Shown: one piece after another, positions 1 to 7,590 of the stretch
Position numbering within the stretch: position 1 is the first letter of the stretch
Layout: each line of letters begins with the position of its first letter
Assembly (NCBI GenBank): GCA_045539425.1
Contig: JAZQFH010000005.1
Location: 1 to 64,000 of the forward strand
DNA from: RUG14871 sp045539425
GTDB lineage: Bacteria; Bacillota_I; Bacilli_A; Erysipelotrichales; Erysipelotrichaceae
Direction: 5' to 3'
DNA length: 64,000 nucleotides
Made by a program: the position numbers and the translations under genes
Notes under the pieces: model-generated
Seen by the model: only the letters and a program-made list of their open reading frames with translations
What the model was told of the DNA's origin: nothing
The model's database searches: none

Positions 1-180
1 ACGTATCATATATTTAGGCTAGAAATATATGCATTCTCCTTTCTGGCCCAAGATATTTTATTAGGCAAACAGTAGGCCAAACTGTTATGCTTAAACTGTA
101 CTGTGGATTTGTGTTTCATATATACAGCTGTCCGTCAGGATGAGACTGTTTGGGGATAACTCCTACCACAGTCTTTTTCT
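1..180 (+). ncRNA. Candidate IS110 bridge RNA region
   Basis: The non-coding stretch before the IS110 recombinase holds three well-formed hairpins in a row. They are a 9-bp stem at 7-15/23-31 with loop AGGCTAG, a 9-bp stem with one bulged A at 65-90 with loop AGGCCAA, and a stem of GACTGT/ACAGTC at 144-173 enclosing a GGGG/CTCC inner stem. IS110-family elements are known to encode a bridge RNA beside the recombinase that pairs with donor and target DNA. Location and structure fit that role. The assignment is by analogy: I cannot see the insertion target, so the guide loops cannot be matched, and the true RNA ends are unknown. Confidence 0.42.
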
Positions 181-291
181 TTCGAATGTTGATCAGTAAG
201 TTAACCTTTAAGGTTTCATCACAAAAGCGTAATTACTCTGAAAAAGACATGTGTCAATCATACAGTACAAATGTTTCTAGGAGGTGTCATT

Positions 292-1470
292 ATGACCTGT
301 TTCATCGGCTTGGACTTGTCTAAGTTCAAACACGACTGTTGCATCATGAACGAGCATGGTGAAGTGGTCCGCAATTCCTTCTCTTTTATGAATGATCGGG
401 AAGGGTTCAACACTCTCCTTAATGTCCTTAATGATCTTGATCCTTCCCAAGAAAAAAGGATTGGATTTGAATCTACCGGACATTACGGATCTAATCTCAA
501 GTTATTCCTTGAAGCTAACGGCTATCGTTTCATGGAATTCAACCCTCTTCTTGTCAACAGGTTCTTCAAGTCTGAATCCCTTCGAAAAACCAAAACTGAC
601 AAAGTTGATGCTCAAAAGATTGCCTTGTATCTCTATTCCAGGGATTATAAACCCAATCCGAATTCATCTTACCACTTACAGTGCTTAAAGTCTTTAACCA
701 GATTAAGAGAATCTCTCGTTGATGAGCGTTCCCTTCAATTGGTTAGGATCACCAACATCATGGATAAGATGTTCCCTGAGTTTAAACCTTTATTCGGTAA
801 ACAGGGACTTAAGGCCGCTACCGCCTTGTATCTTCTGGAGAATTATGGTTCTCCTTCCAGAATGGCTAACTTGACTTTGGCTTCTTATCATAAAATGGTT
901 TCCAAACTCAAAAGGACCATCTCCTATGCCAAATTCTGTAAGATCAAAGAGTTAGCTAAATCGACCGTCGGTAACGAGAATGAAATACTCTTTTTTGAAC
1001 TTGAGGTATGTCTTGAGTTATTCAAAGAACTTGATTTGAAAGTTCGTCAGCTTGACAATAAGATCACCTTTGAACTTTCTTTATTGAACACCCATATTCC
1101 TTCTGTTAAAGGTATTGGTAATGTTCTCGCTGCCGGTATCCTCGCTGAATTTGAGAATATCGACAAGTTTGACAATCCTGCTCAGTTAGCTGCCTTCGCA
1201 GGTATTGAGCCTTCTGAGAACCAGTCCGGTACTCATGATGGCGGTGGAAGAATGGTCAAGCACGGTTCTCCCCATCTCAGAAGATATCTCATTCAGGCTG
1301 CGAATAACATGCTGGTTCACAATCCGATCCTTTACGAGTATTACCTTAAGAAACGTTCTGAAGGTAAATCTCATAATGTCGCAATTTCGCATGTTGCCAG
1401 AAGGCTTACCAGGATCATCTTCTATCTTGAGAAAAATAATATTGATTTTGATATCAATAAAATGAGATAG
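292..1470 (+). CDS. IS110-family transposase (DEDD recombinase)
   Basis: This 392-residue recombinase moves the element by a RuvC-like DEDD domain and a C-terminal Tnp20 serine domain. The N-terminal domain shows the first acidic residue in IGLDLSK, a glutamate in FESTGHYG and two aspartates in TDKVDAQKIA. The C-terminal part carries the helix-hairpin-helix segment PSVKGIGNVLAAGI (about residue 270) and the GSPHLRR motif with the probable catalytic serine. An upstream in-frame ATG exists at 271, but 292 is preferred because AGGAGGTG lies 6 bases before it and the product then begins directly with the domain. Length is normal for the family and the frame is open throughout, so the element could be active. 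Its sequence is more AT-rich than neighbouring genes, consistent with a mobile origin. Confidence 0.93.
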   Translation: MTCFIGLDLSKFKHDCCIMNEHGEVVRNSFSFMNDREGFNTLLNVLNDLDPSQEKRIGFESTGHYGSNLKLFLEANGYRFMEFNPLLVNRFFKSESLRKTKTDKVDAQKIALYLYSRDYKPNPNSSYHLQCLKSLTRLRESLVDERSLQLVRITNIMDKMFPEFKPLFGKQGLKAATALYLLENYGSPSRMANLTLASYHKMVSKLKRTISYAKFCKIKELAKSTVGNENEILFFELEVCLELFKELDLKVRQLDNKITFELSLLNTHIPSVKGIGNVLAAGILAEFENIDKFDNPAQLAAFAGIEPSENQSGTHDGGGRMVKHGSPHLRRYLIQAANNMLVHNPILYEYYLKKRSEGKSHNVAISHVARRLTRIIFYLEKNNIDFDINKMR

Positions 1471-1483
1471 CCGCTCATTTTAT
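1457..1483 (+). other. Perfect hairpin spanning the transposase stop codon
   Basis: ATAAAATGAG at 1457-1466 and CTCATTTTAT at 1474-1483 form a perfect 10-bp stem. The 7-base loop contains the TAG stop codon. It is followed by pyrimidine-rich sequence but no clean T run, so it may protect the mRNA 3' end or limit read-through rather than act as a strong terminator. Confidence 0.5.
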
Positions 1484-1687
1484 CACTTCTCCTTTTCGGT
1501 CAGGTCTAGCTGATCCTTTTCGTCGTGTTTTTCTCTTCTTTATCTTTTTTCTCTTGACTTATGATAGTAAGTTATCCCTCTGACGTTATATCTTCTATTA
1601 CGCCTGTTTTTCTTTTGCCCTTACCAAAACGGTATTTCATTGTAAATGTAGCCTACCGCTCAGGGGAAGTCAAGGACTGCAGGTAAG

Positions 1688-1710
1688 AAAAAAGCATCCA
1701 TTCGGATGCT
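1688..1710 (-). terminator. Intrinsic terminator of the tRNA operon
   Basis: Read on the minus strand, AGCATCC and GGATGCT form a stem with a GAAT loop, followed by a run of T. It lies just downstream of tRNA-Glu and ends the two-tRNA transcript. Confidence 0.85.
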
Positions 1711-1721
1711 GCGTTTTCAAA

Positions 1722-1798
1722 TGGTGACGCGTACGAGATTCGAACTCGTGAATGCATGCGTGAAAGGCATGTGAGTTAAGCCACTTCTCCAACGCGCC
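1722..1798 (-). tRNA. tRNA-Glu (anticodon TTC)
   Basis: The minus strand folds as a full cloverleaf: acceptor GGCGCGT/ACGCGTC with one G-U pair, D arm, anticodon stem CATGC/GCATG with loop CTTTCAC giving anticodon TTC, and T arm ACGAG/CTCGT around TTCGAAT. The 3' CCA is encoded. It lies 3 bases downstream of tRNA-Asn and is co-transcribed with it. Confidence 0.95.
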
Positions 1799-1801
1799 AC
1801 G

Positions 1802-1877
1802 TGGCGCCTCAAACAGGACTCGAACCTGTGACACTGCGGTTAACAGCCGCATGCTCTACCGACTGAGCTATTGAGGC
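1802..1877 (-). tRNA. tRNA-Asn (anticodon GTT)
   Basis: The minus strand gives acceptor GCCTCAA/TTGAGGC, a normal D arm, anticodon stem TGCGG/CCGCA with loop CTGTTAA (anticodon GTT), and T arm ACAGG/CCTGT. The discriminator is G and CCA is encoded. It is the first gene of the Asn-Glu tRNA pair. Confidence 0.95.
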
Positions 1878-1888
1878 ATCGCTCTAAT

Positions 1889-1917
1889 ATAATACTAAAT
1901 GGGTAGTCTTTTTGCAA
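1889..1917 (-). promoter_or_regulatory. tRNA operon promoter
   Basis: On the minus strand TTGCAA (1917-1912) and TATTAT (1894-1889) are separated by exactly 17 bases and end 11 bases before mature tRNA-Asn. This is a good sigma-A-type promoter. Confidence 0.8.
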
Positions 1918-1983
1918 GTACTTTTTTTAAAAAAATTTCACATCCCCATTCCGTCTTTTTTTCGTCTTGCAGAGAACAGTTTT

Positions 1984-2370
1984 CTATTCTTTTTTTGCTT
2001 CTGCGGACTGCTTTTCCTCATCGATCCGCCTGCGTTCCGCTTCGATCCACTCCGGCAGTTTATCCGCTATGCTCTGAAATCCGATTTTCATTTTCAGAGG
2101 ACTGCGGTAGCGCGGATTGATTCGCTTGCGGCGGTTGGTGTTATTGACGGCCTTTAAAGAAAGGCGGACCTGCTGGTTCTCCTCATCGATGTCGACAATC
2201 TTTGCCCGCACCGTATCCCCTTCCTTGACGTAGGAATGGATATTACTGACAAAGCGGTAGGAGATCTCCGAAATATGGATCAGTCCATAGTAATTGTCGT
2301 CCAGTTTGACAAACGCGCCGTACGGCTGTACCCCGGTAATCACGCCTTCCACAACATCTCCGATTTCCAT
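1984..2370 (-). CDS. S1-domain RNA-binding protein (YugI/CvfD-like)
   Basis: The 128-residue product has one S1 RNA-binding domain over about residues 2-73: the opening MEIGDVVEGVITGVQPYGAF, then GLIHISEIS and DIDEENQQVRLSLKA. The tail after about residue 80 is basic, then rich in E and K. Size and layout match the general stress protein 13 family (B. subtilis YugI, pneumococcal CvfD), which binds RNA or ribosomes and tunes translation under stress. A strong AGGAGG precedes the ATG. The gene is monocistronic and diverges from the NFU gene. I see no clear terminator before the tRNA promoter. The exact RNA target cannot be read from sequence. Confidence 0.85.
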   Translation of the reverse strand: MEIGDVVEGVITGVQPYGAFVKLDDNYYGLIHISEISYRFVSNIHSYVKEGDTVRAKIVDIDEENQQVRLSLKAVNNTNRRKRINPRYRSPLKMKIGFQSIADKLPEWIEAERRRIDEEKQSAEAKKE

Positions 2371-2398
2371 TTTCGCAGCCTCCTTTCTTCCTTTCGGT

Positions 2399-2407
2399 AT
2401 TATAACA
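2399..2407 (-). promoter_or_regulatory. Extended -10 promoter of the S1-domain gene
   Basis: On the minus strand TGTTATAAT is a perfect TGn extended -10 with consensus TATAAT. No good -35 is seen at the proper distance. It lies 28 bases before the ATG at 2370. Confidence 0.65.
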
Positions 2408-2446
2408 TAAGTGCAATGCTTATTTTATACACCCTGAAAGAAATTG

Positions 2447-2455
2447 TGCTATAAT
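2447..2455 (+). promoter_or_regulatory. Extended -10 promoter of the NFU gene
   Basis: TGCTATAAT is a TGn extended -10 with consensus TATAAT, 24 bases before the ATG at 2480. The -35 region is poor. Confidence 0.65.
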
Positions 2456-2479
2456 CATCCCGGAAGTAAGGTGAAGTTT

Positions 2480-2734
2480 ATGGAACAGGAAATTCAGAAA
2501 GTCCTCGAAAAGATCCGCCCTTATATTCAGCGGGACGGCGGAGATGTCGAGTTTGTTAAAGTAGAAGACGGCGTTGTTACGGTCCGGATGCTGGGCGCCT
2601 GCTCCGGTTGCATGGCTCTGGATGATACGCTGAAGATGGGAATTGAGGCTACTCTGATTGAAGAGGTGCCGGGAGTGAAGGAAGTCCAGCTGGAAGCGGG
2701 AACCTTCGAACAGAATTATTACTATTATTATTAG
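2480..2734 (+). CDS. NifU C-terminal-domain (NFU) Fe-S scaffold protein
   Basis: This 84-residue protein is a stand-alone NFU domain that holds and hands on 4Fe-4S clusters to apo-proteins in the cytoplasm. The family hallmarks are visible: RDGGDVEFV near the start and the cluster-binding CxxC in GACSGCMALDD. The ATG at 2480 is chosen over an upstream in-frame start because the family begins about here and a GTAAGGTGAAG purine stretch precedes it. The C-terminus ends in five tyrosines, an odd low-complexity tail. It is a single gene closed by its own terminator. Confidence 0.9.
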   Translation: MEQEIQKVLEKIRPYIQRDGGDVEFVKVEDGVVTVRMLGACSGCMALDDTLKMGIEATLIEEVPGVKEVQLEAGTFEQNYYYYY

Positions 2735-2735
2735 G

Positions 2736-2761
2736 AAAATACGGGAGATCCCGTATTTTTT
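2736..2761 (+). terminator. Terminator of the NFU gene
   Basis: AAAATACGGG and CCCGTATTTT form a 10-bp stem with an AGAT loop, ending in a run of T. It starts 2 bases after the stop and could work in both directions. Confidence 0.85.
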
Positions 2762-2780
2762 ACATATTCACACACATAAA

Positions 2781-2811
2781 GAAAATGCGGTGTCTCTTTG
2801 GATACCGCATT
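2781..2811 (-). terminator. Terminator of the deacetylase operon
   Basis: AATGCGGT and ACCGCATT pair as an 8-bp stem, followed on the minus strand by TTTTCTTTA. It lies just after the deacetylase stop at 2819. Confidence 0.75.
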
Positions 2812-2818
2812 GTTTTTG

Positions 2819-4210
2819 TTATCTTGCTCCGCGATAGGAACAGGTGTAGACCTGACCGTTTTCCGTCTGGATGCCCTTGTATTCCATCAGTTCGCTTACC
2901 GTGACAAACTGATATCCCTTCTCAATCAGTTCAGGGACAAGCCTTGCCGTCGCTTCCGCCGTGGACGGATACAGATCGTGCATCAGGACGATATCGCCGT
3001 CTTCAATGTACTGCATGACATGATTGTAAGTCTCTTCCGCGTCTCTTGTGGACCAGTCCTTTGTATCCACACTCCAGTTATACATCACATACGGAACGAC
3101 CGCCTTCACATCGCTGTTGTAGGCCCCTCCCGTCGGACGTAAGGAGCGCATGACATAATCCGGAACGATGCGCTTGACGGCTTCTTCCGTCGGCAGAACC
3201 TCGTCCAGAATGCCCTGCTGGGAAAGTGTCGTCAGATCGTATTCATGGGAATTGGTGTGGTTGCCGATCTCGCATCCCAGTGAAATCGCCCTCTCCACGC
3301 ATCCCATCGGATATTTGTCCAGATTGATGTCATAGCCGTTGCCGACGCGCTTGCCGACCACAAAGAAGGTCGCTACGCTGTGGTATTTTTCCATCGTATC
3401 CAGAATGCTCTGGGTCACTGATGTATACGGACCGTCATCATAAGTGAAGCAGATCATCGGTTTTTCCACATCAATGTAACGGACAACGTTGTCGTTCACT
3501 TCGCTTGCCTTCACTCCGGCAATTTCCCGGGAGAGGAAGTAGCTCATCTCACGGAACGTGATTTCCAGATCCACATTGCCTTCCTGGCCCTGATAGAGAC
3601 GGCTCGCGTCCATATGGAAGATGATCTTGTCGTCATCCACCGTGAAGTTCGCAAAGTTGGCTGCCGTACCGCGCGTGGCTTTCATGAATTCCAGCCCGTT
3701 CCGGTTTTCCTTCGGCAGTTTGTTCTGAGCTAAGCCGCCCAGCTGTTCCAGATAGTTATTGATAAATAAGGTATCTAATGTGACCTCGCGGTTCTCTGCA
3801 TCGAGGACCTTCCGGGCCAGTTCCACCTGCGTCAGATTTTTCGGATCGTTTCCCGTTGCCTTAAAGAAGCCGTAGGACTTAAAGTCCTTGCCTTCCTTGG
3901 CGGTATAGTCAATGTAAAGAATCTCTTTCTTCGCATTGTCGGCATCCTTATTGGCCAGCTTGAAGGTTGCGATTTCCTGATCGATCGTCGCTTTGACATC
4001 ATTGGTGATGTTCTTCGGGTAATAAGCGGCGACGATGTACTGCTTTTCAATTTCCGTGATTTTTTCCGCGTTGCGGTTTTTGCCTTTTAATTCCTGCGGC
4101 AGACGCGGGGTGAAAATCAGTTTTCCCAATAATCCCAGAACCAGAAATATGACCAACAGTCCCGCTGCCAGAATCGCAATCCGGTCCCATTTGATTCTTC
4201 TTTTTTTCAT
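2819..4210 (-). CDS. Membrane-anchored polysaccharide deacetylase (PgdA/PdaC-like)
   Basis: The 463-residue protein probably N-deacetylates a cell-wall polymer such as peptidoglycan. A basic N-terminus precedes one membrane helix (about residues 13-32). A DUF3298/PdaC-like region follows (about 50-230) and the NodB catalytic domain occupies about 250-440. Catalytic signs are FTYDDGP with the metal/base aspartates, the HTNSH metal histidines (about 320) and LMHDLYP with the C-terminal histidine. Motif 3 reads RPTGGAYN instead of the more usual RPPYG. It is the last gene of a three-gene operon, one base after the P-loop gene. Removal of acetyl groups usually gives lysozyme resistance; the exact substrate is inferred. 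Confidence 0.87.
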   Translation of the reverse strand: MKKRRIKWDRIAILAAGLLVIFLVLGLLGKLIFTPRLPQELKGKNRNAEKITEIEKQYIVAAYYPKNITNDVKATIDQEIATFKLANKDADNAKKEILYIDYTAKEGKDFKSYGFFKATGNDPKNLTQVELARKVLDAENREVTLDTLFINNYLEQLGGLAQNKLPKENRNGLEFMKATRGTAANFANFTVDDDKIIFHMDASRLYQGQEGNVDLEITFREMSYFLSREIAGVKASEVNDNVVRYIDVEKPMICFTYDDGPYTSVTQSILDTMEKYHSVATFFVVGKRVGNGYDINLDKYPMGCVERAISLGCEIGNHTNSHEYDLTTLSQQGILDEVLPTEEAVKRIVPDYVMRSLRPTGGAYNSDVKAVVPYVMYNWSVDTKDWSTRDAEETYNHVMQYIEDGDIVLMHDLYPSTAEATARLVPELIEKGYQFVTVSELMEYKGIQTENGQVYTCSYRGAR

Positions 4211-4211
4211 T

Positions 4212-5897
4212 TTATTTCTTTATCTCCTCCAGAATGCCCTGTGCGGCCTTCTTCAGTGTTTCCATTCCCTTATCCGGGCAGCCCAGGTGGGTATAGACCT
4301 CACCGAGGACGATGCCTTTCTGTTCCATTGCCGCAAACATCTCATCAATCAGCATTTCGCAATGTTCCGCTTCCTGCATCGGTCCGAACGGGTTGGCAAA
4401 GAAGGTCGTGGAAACCCCGACTTCCTGCGTGGTACCAAGCGCAAAGCGTTTTCCTTCGATGAAGACGGCTTTGGCATCCTGCCAGTTTTGGAAGATATGC
4501 ATGCCGTATTCCTGCTCATAGTTATTGGCATACAGGAAGAAGTCCACTTTCTGATTGGTGACTAAGCGCTCATGGGAAATGACCGGCGTGACGACACGGG
4601 CGTTGCTGGTCTCCGGATTGAAGAAGACACTGCGGTCCATCTCACGGTAGGCACTGCCGCGGTCCAGGTCATCCAGGCGTACGAACGCCCCGATTTCGGT
4701 ACCCGTGGCATAGATATTTCCGTTTTCCATATGGAGTGCTCCCATATCGTCGAAGATCACTTCCGTATCTATGATATCCTCGTTTCCCAGATGTTGCAAC
4801 GCTTCGATGGTTTCGCTCTTTCCCGCTCCGCTGTCCCCGATGAAGACGATGCCTTTCTTTCTTCCGTCTGAGAGGGTCACATTGATCATGGAACCATGCA
4901 GCGGCAGATAATTATAACGCATCATCATCAGGTTGTGAACGGTCAGGATCATCTTCTTCAGATAGCCGAAGTATTCGATCTTCCAGTTATAGGAAACATT
5001 GCCGACATAGATGTTGTTTTTCTTGTCGTAGTAATAGGTGATTTCGTTTTTGCCGTCTTCATTTCCGAAGATGACAATGAGATCCGGACTCGTGCATTCG
5101 CTCTCCCCTGCCAGCTCAAACAGGTTGGCCATGGAAAGTGCCGAGAAGAGATAGTCGATGTGGAAGTAGATGAAGCAGACCAGCTTGCCGACCTTGGCCG
5201 GATAGCAGAGCCACTTGTTTTCATCCAGCACCAGATGGTCGCATGGATTACTCGGGCGTTCCACGAAGGTTCCTTCCCGCTTGTTGCACTTCGGATGCAG
5301 TAAGAGCGGTGTACGCAACATGATGGAGTCGATCATGTTGATGTTTTTTAAGTTCTGATACTCCATCGGCAGAAAGCCCACGAAGTCGCGTACCACAATG
5401 GCCGCATTGGAGCCCGCATTCAGCTGACGGTATACCTTGTTTTTCTTGCGCAGCACATTCTCTTCAATTCTGCGGTACATGTTCAGAATCAGCTGATTGT
5501 ATTTCGTATCCGCTTCGATGAAGTAGGACTGTCTTATACCCTGGCCGCTTCCGGCATGGATCATCGTGCAGCGCTGCATCTTTCTCCAGTAGTTATATAA
5601 GCCTTCGATAAAGTCAATCAGAGACTGTCTGTCTCCCAGATAATCGTTATCGATCTCTTTCAGGTCAAAAATATAGAGAATCTTGGCCAGATGAATCAGA
5701 TCCGTGACGTTGGCATGCTCATCGGTATGCTTTGCGGCATAACGGTAGAGGGCATAGTTATGCTGGCGGAGATAGCTGAGATAGGATTTCAGTATGTGAT
5801 AGAAATTCTTTCCGTTTAAGATCTCATCTACGGACTGGTAATAGTTTTCCGTGAAGTTGATCAGAACGATATTATCATTGTGATACATTGCATTCAT
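4212..5897 (-). CDS. P-loop protein resembling PEP carboxykinase / HPr kinase
   Basis: I do not recognise a characterised homologue of this 561-residue protein. The N-terminal ~330 residues are tyrosine-rich and match no domain I know. A clear Walker A, GDSGAGKSE, lies at about residue 351, preceded by LPLHGSMINV and followed by DIIDTEVIFDD. That order (beta strand, GxxGxGKSE, short aspartate-rich strand) resembles the PEP carboxykinase / HPr kinase P-loop fold. The full-length PEPCK active site is not evident and the protein is not a normal HprK. No signal peptide or membrane segment is seen, so it is probably cytoplasmic. The start overlaps the methyltransferase stop by ATGA, with GGAGC just upstream. 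Its position before a wall deacetylase suggests an envelope or sensory role, which is inference. Confidence 0.6.
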   Translation of the reverse strand: MNAMYHNDNIVLINFTENYYQSVDEILNGKNFYHILKSYLSYLRQHNYALYRYAAKHTDEHANVTDLIHLAKILYIFDLKEIDNDYLGDRQSLIDFIEGLYNYWRKMQRCTMIHAGSGQGIRQSYFIEADTKYNQLILNMYRRIEENVLRKKNKVYRQLNAGSNAAIVVRDFVGFLPMEYQNLKNINMIDSIMLRTPLLLHPKCNKREGTFVERPSNPCDHLVLDENKWLCYPAKVGKLVCFIYFHIDYLFSALSMANLFELAGESECTSPDLIVIFGNEDGKNEITYYYDKKNNIYVGNVSYNWKIEYFGYLKKMILTVHNLMMMRYNYLPLHGSMINVTLSDGRKKGIVFIGDSGAGKSETIEALQHLGNEDIIDTEVIFDDMGALHMENGNIYATGTEIGAFVRLDDLDRGSAYREMDRSVFFNPETSNARVVTPVISHERLVTNQKVDFFLYANNYEQEYGMHIFQNWQDAKAVFIEGKRFALGTTQEVGVSTTFFANPFGPMQEAEHCEMLIDEMFAAMEQKGIVLGEVYTHLGCPDKGMETLKKAAQGILEEIKK

Positions 5898-6616
5898 TGC
5901 TTGCTCCTTTTTGCTTTACAGACTTCATAGGCAAAAACGCTCGCTGCACTGGAGGCGTTCAGAGCGTTACGAAAATCGGAATCGTATGGAATATACACAT
6001 TCAGATCGGCGGAATCTTCCACCGCTCTGCTTAATCCCCGCTTCTCCCCGCCGATGGCAAGAATCAACGGCTTTGAAAAATCGGCATCGAAAAGGCTCAC
6101 CGCATTCCGGCGGTTTGCGGCAACGACCTGATACTCCTTTTTCAGCTCACTGAGTGTCTCTGCCATATCGTGAGTGACGTATACGTTCAGAAACTCGCTC
6201 GCTCCGGCACTGCTTTTCGCTATCACACCGGCACTCTCGTACCAGTTGCGCTCATTCACAAGGATTCCCTCGCAGCCGAAAGCTTTTAAAGAGCGCAGAC
6301 AGTAGCCGTAATTAAAGGGGTCTTCCACGCCTTCCAGAATCGCCAGAAAATTCTTTCCCCTGAACTCGTCCAGCGTTTCATACGTCCGCTCTGAGGCGTA
6401 GCAGAGAACTCCGCCATGGGTGCTCCCGCTTGCCAGGGCATCGATTTCCTCGCGCGCAACGCGCTCGGCAACAATTCCTTTTTCCTTGGCGAGATGAAGC
6501 AGAAAAGACGTGTCTCTGTCACGTTTTTTCTCATCGATCAGGATTCTTGTGACCTGTCGCTTTCCCGCCTGTAATACCGCCTTGACACTGATGGCGCCTT
6601 CAAAAAGATATTCCAT
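5894..6616 (-). CDS. TrmH/SpoU-family RNA 2'-O-methyltransferase
   Basis: This 240-residue SPOUT enzyme should methylate a ribose 2'-OH of rRNA or tRNA using S-adenosylmethionine. An N-terminal substrate-binding domain (about 1-90) precedes the knotted catalytic domain. The three SpoU motifs are present: DPFNYGYCLRSL (about 110), IGGEKRGLS (about 187) and VYIPYDSDFRNALNAS (about 205). Motif 3 has NALNAS where SLNVS is typical. It is first in an operon with the P-loop protein and the deacetylase. The -10 element lies only 9 bases before the ATG and no Shine-Dalgarno is present, so the mRNA is probably nearly leaderless. The exact target nucleotide is not known. Confidence 0.87.
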   Translation of the reverse strand: MEYLFEGAISVKAVLQAGKRQVTRILIDEKKRDRDTSFLLHLAKEKGIVAERVAREEIDALASGSTHGGVLCYASERTYETLDEFRGKNFLAILEGVEDPFNYGYCLRSLKAFGCEGILVNERNWYESAGVIAKSSAGASEFLNVYVTHDMAETLSELKKEYQVVAANRRNAVSLFDADFSKPLILAIGGEKRGLSRAVEDSADLNVYIPYDSDFRNALNASSAASVFAYEVCKAKRSKQ

Positions 6617-6625
6617 ATTGAGTCT

Positions 6626-6634
6626 ATTATACCA
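6626..6634 (-). promoter_or_regulatory. Extended -10 promoter, near-leaderless
   Basis: On the minus strand TGGTATAAT is a TGn extended -10 with consensus TATAAT. Transcription should start 2-3 bases before the methyltransferase ATG at 6616. Confidence 0.7.
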
Positions 6635-6705
6635 TACTTCCGTACGGATTTTTTTGAGATAGCCGCCGCGAAATAGTGTATGATTATCTTAGAAAGCGGG
6701 TCAGT

Positions 6706-7251
6706 ATGAAAGATACCAAAGTCATTAATATTCTGGGCGGACCGGGAGTCGGAAAGACCACTCTCGCCGCAGAGCTGTTCATGCAGCTGAAAAAGATGGG
6801 ATATGAAGTCGAGAATGTCAGCGAGTTTGCCAAGGAGCTCGTCTGGGAAGAGCGCACGCAGGCATTCAGCGACCGCCTTTACATGCATGCCGAGCAGAAT
6901 CACCGCTTATTGATGATGAACGGGAAGCTCGACTATATCATCACGGACAGCCCGCTGATCCTGACTTCCGTTTACAACAGTTTCTACTTAAAGAACGTCC
7001 ACTCCGATTCCTATAACGCAATGATCGATCAGATGGTTCTTGAAACATGGAAGCTTTATGACAATGTGGTCTTCCTCTTACCCCGTCAGAATGATTATCA
7101 TTCCCTGGGAAGACGGGAAAGCGAGAATGAAGCGAAGATCATCGACAATTACCTGAATGCCTATCTGATTCAGAACGGCATCAACTATATGACAATTAAA
7201 AACCGCGACAATGCGGTCAATGAGATACTGGAGGTGTTACGGATCCGATGA
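6706..7251 (+). CDS. P-loop NTPase, nucleotide-kinase-like (AAA_28)
   Basis: This 181-residue soluble protein begins with a Walker A, GGPGVGKTT, within the first 20 residues. ITDSPLIL near residue 90 is a probable Walker B/substrate segment, and LPRQNDYHSLGRRESENEA near 130 resembles the lid arginines of small-molecule kinases. This layout matches the AAA_28/NadR-type ATP-binding family, which includes nucleotide or nucleoside kinases. The substrate is not readable. ATG 6706 is preferred to 6676, since the Walker strand begins immediately after it. It is coupled by ATGA to the MazG-like gene, which suggests a shared nucleotide-metabolism job. Confidence 0.75.
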   Translation: MKDTKVINILGGPGVGKTTLAAELFMQLKKMGYEVENVSEFAKELVWEERTQAFSDRLYMHAEQNHRLLMMNGKLDYIITDSPLILTSVYNSFYLKNVHSDSYNAMIDQMVLETWKLYDNVVFLLPRQNDYHSLGRRESENEAKIIDNYLNAYLIQNGINYMTIKNRDNAVNEILEVLRIR

Positions 7252-7589
7252 GAAGTATTGAAGAAATGCAGAAGGCCATTGCGGACTTCTGTACAGAAAG
7301 AGACTGGGACCAGTTCCATAACGCCAAGGATCTGGCCATCGGCATCTCCACCGAAGCCAATGAGTTACTCGATCTCTTCCGCTTCAAAAGCAGCGAGGAA
7401 GCGCTGAAGGCACATCCTGAAGAAGTGCGGGAAGAAGTGGCGGACATTCTCTTCTTCCTCCTGCGCTTTGCCGAGCGGAATCAGATTGACCTCGATGCGG
7501 CATTACAGGACAAGATGGAAAAGAACAACCGCAAATACCCGGTGGAAAAGGCGCGGGGCTCCAACAAGAAATACAACGAATACAAATAG
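7248..7589 (+). CDS. MazG-like nucleotide pyrophosphohydrolase
   Basis: The 113-residue all-alpha enzyme probably cleaves (d)NTPs to NMP and pyrophosphate, removing damaged or surplus nucleotides. The metal-binding ExxE motif appears in STEANELLD and the ExxD motif in REEVADILFF, followed by NNRKYPVEKARG, which is typical of the single-domain MazG/dCTP-pyrophosphatase group. It starts inside the stop of the upstream P-loop gene (ATGA), so translation is coupled. The strand run ends at a bidirectional terminator. Confidence 0.88.
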   Translation: MRSIEEMQKAIADFCTERDWDQFHNAKDLAIGISTEANELLDLFRFKSSEEALKAHPEEVREEVADILFFLLRFAERNQIDLDAALQDKMEKNNRKYPVEKARGSNKKYNEYK

Positions 7590-7590
7590 G

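Larger units (their letters stand above)
1..1680 (+). mobile_element. IS110-family insertion sequence (left end perhaps cut off)
   Basis: One recombinase gene is flanked by about 290 bases of structured leader and about 200 bases of T-rich, non-coding trailer. The right boundary is set only by the start of the tRNA terminator near 1688. I see no terminal inverted repeats, which is normal for this family. The left boundary may lie outside the window. The long leader fits the IS110 subgroup better than IS1111, whose longer non-coding part is downstream. Confidence 0.7.

Noticed and set aside
1670..1852. 60-residue minus-strand ORF over the tRNA genes
   Set aside because: It covers tRNA-Glu and part of tRNA-Asn, which form full cloverleafs; coding is an accident.
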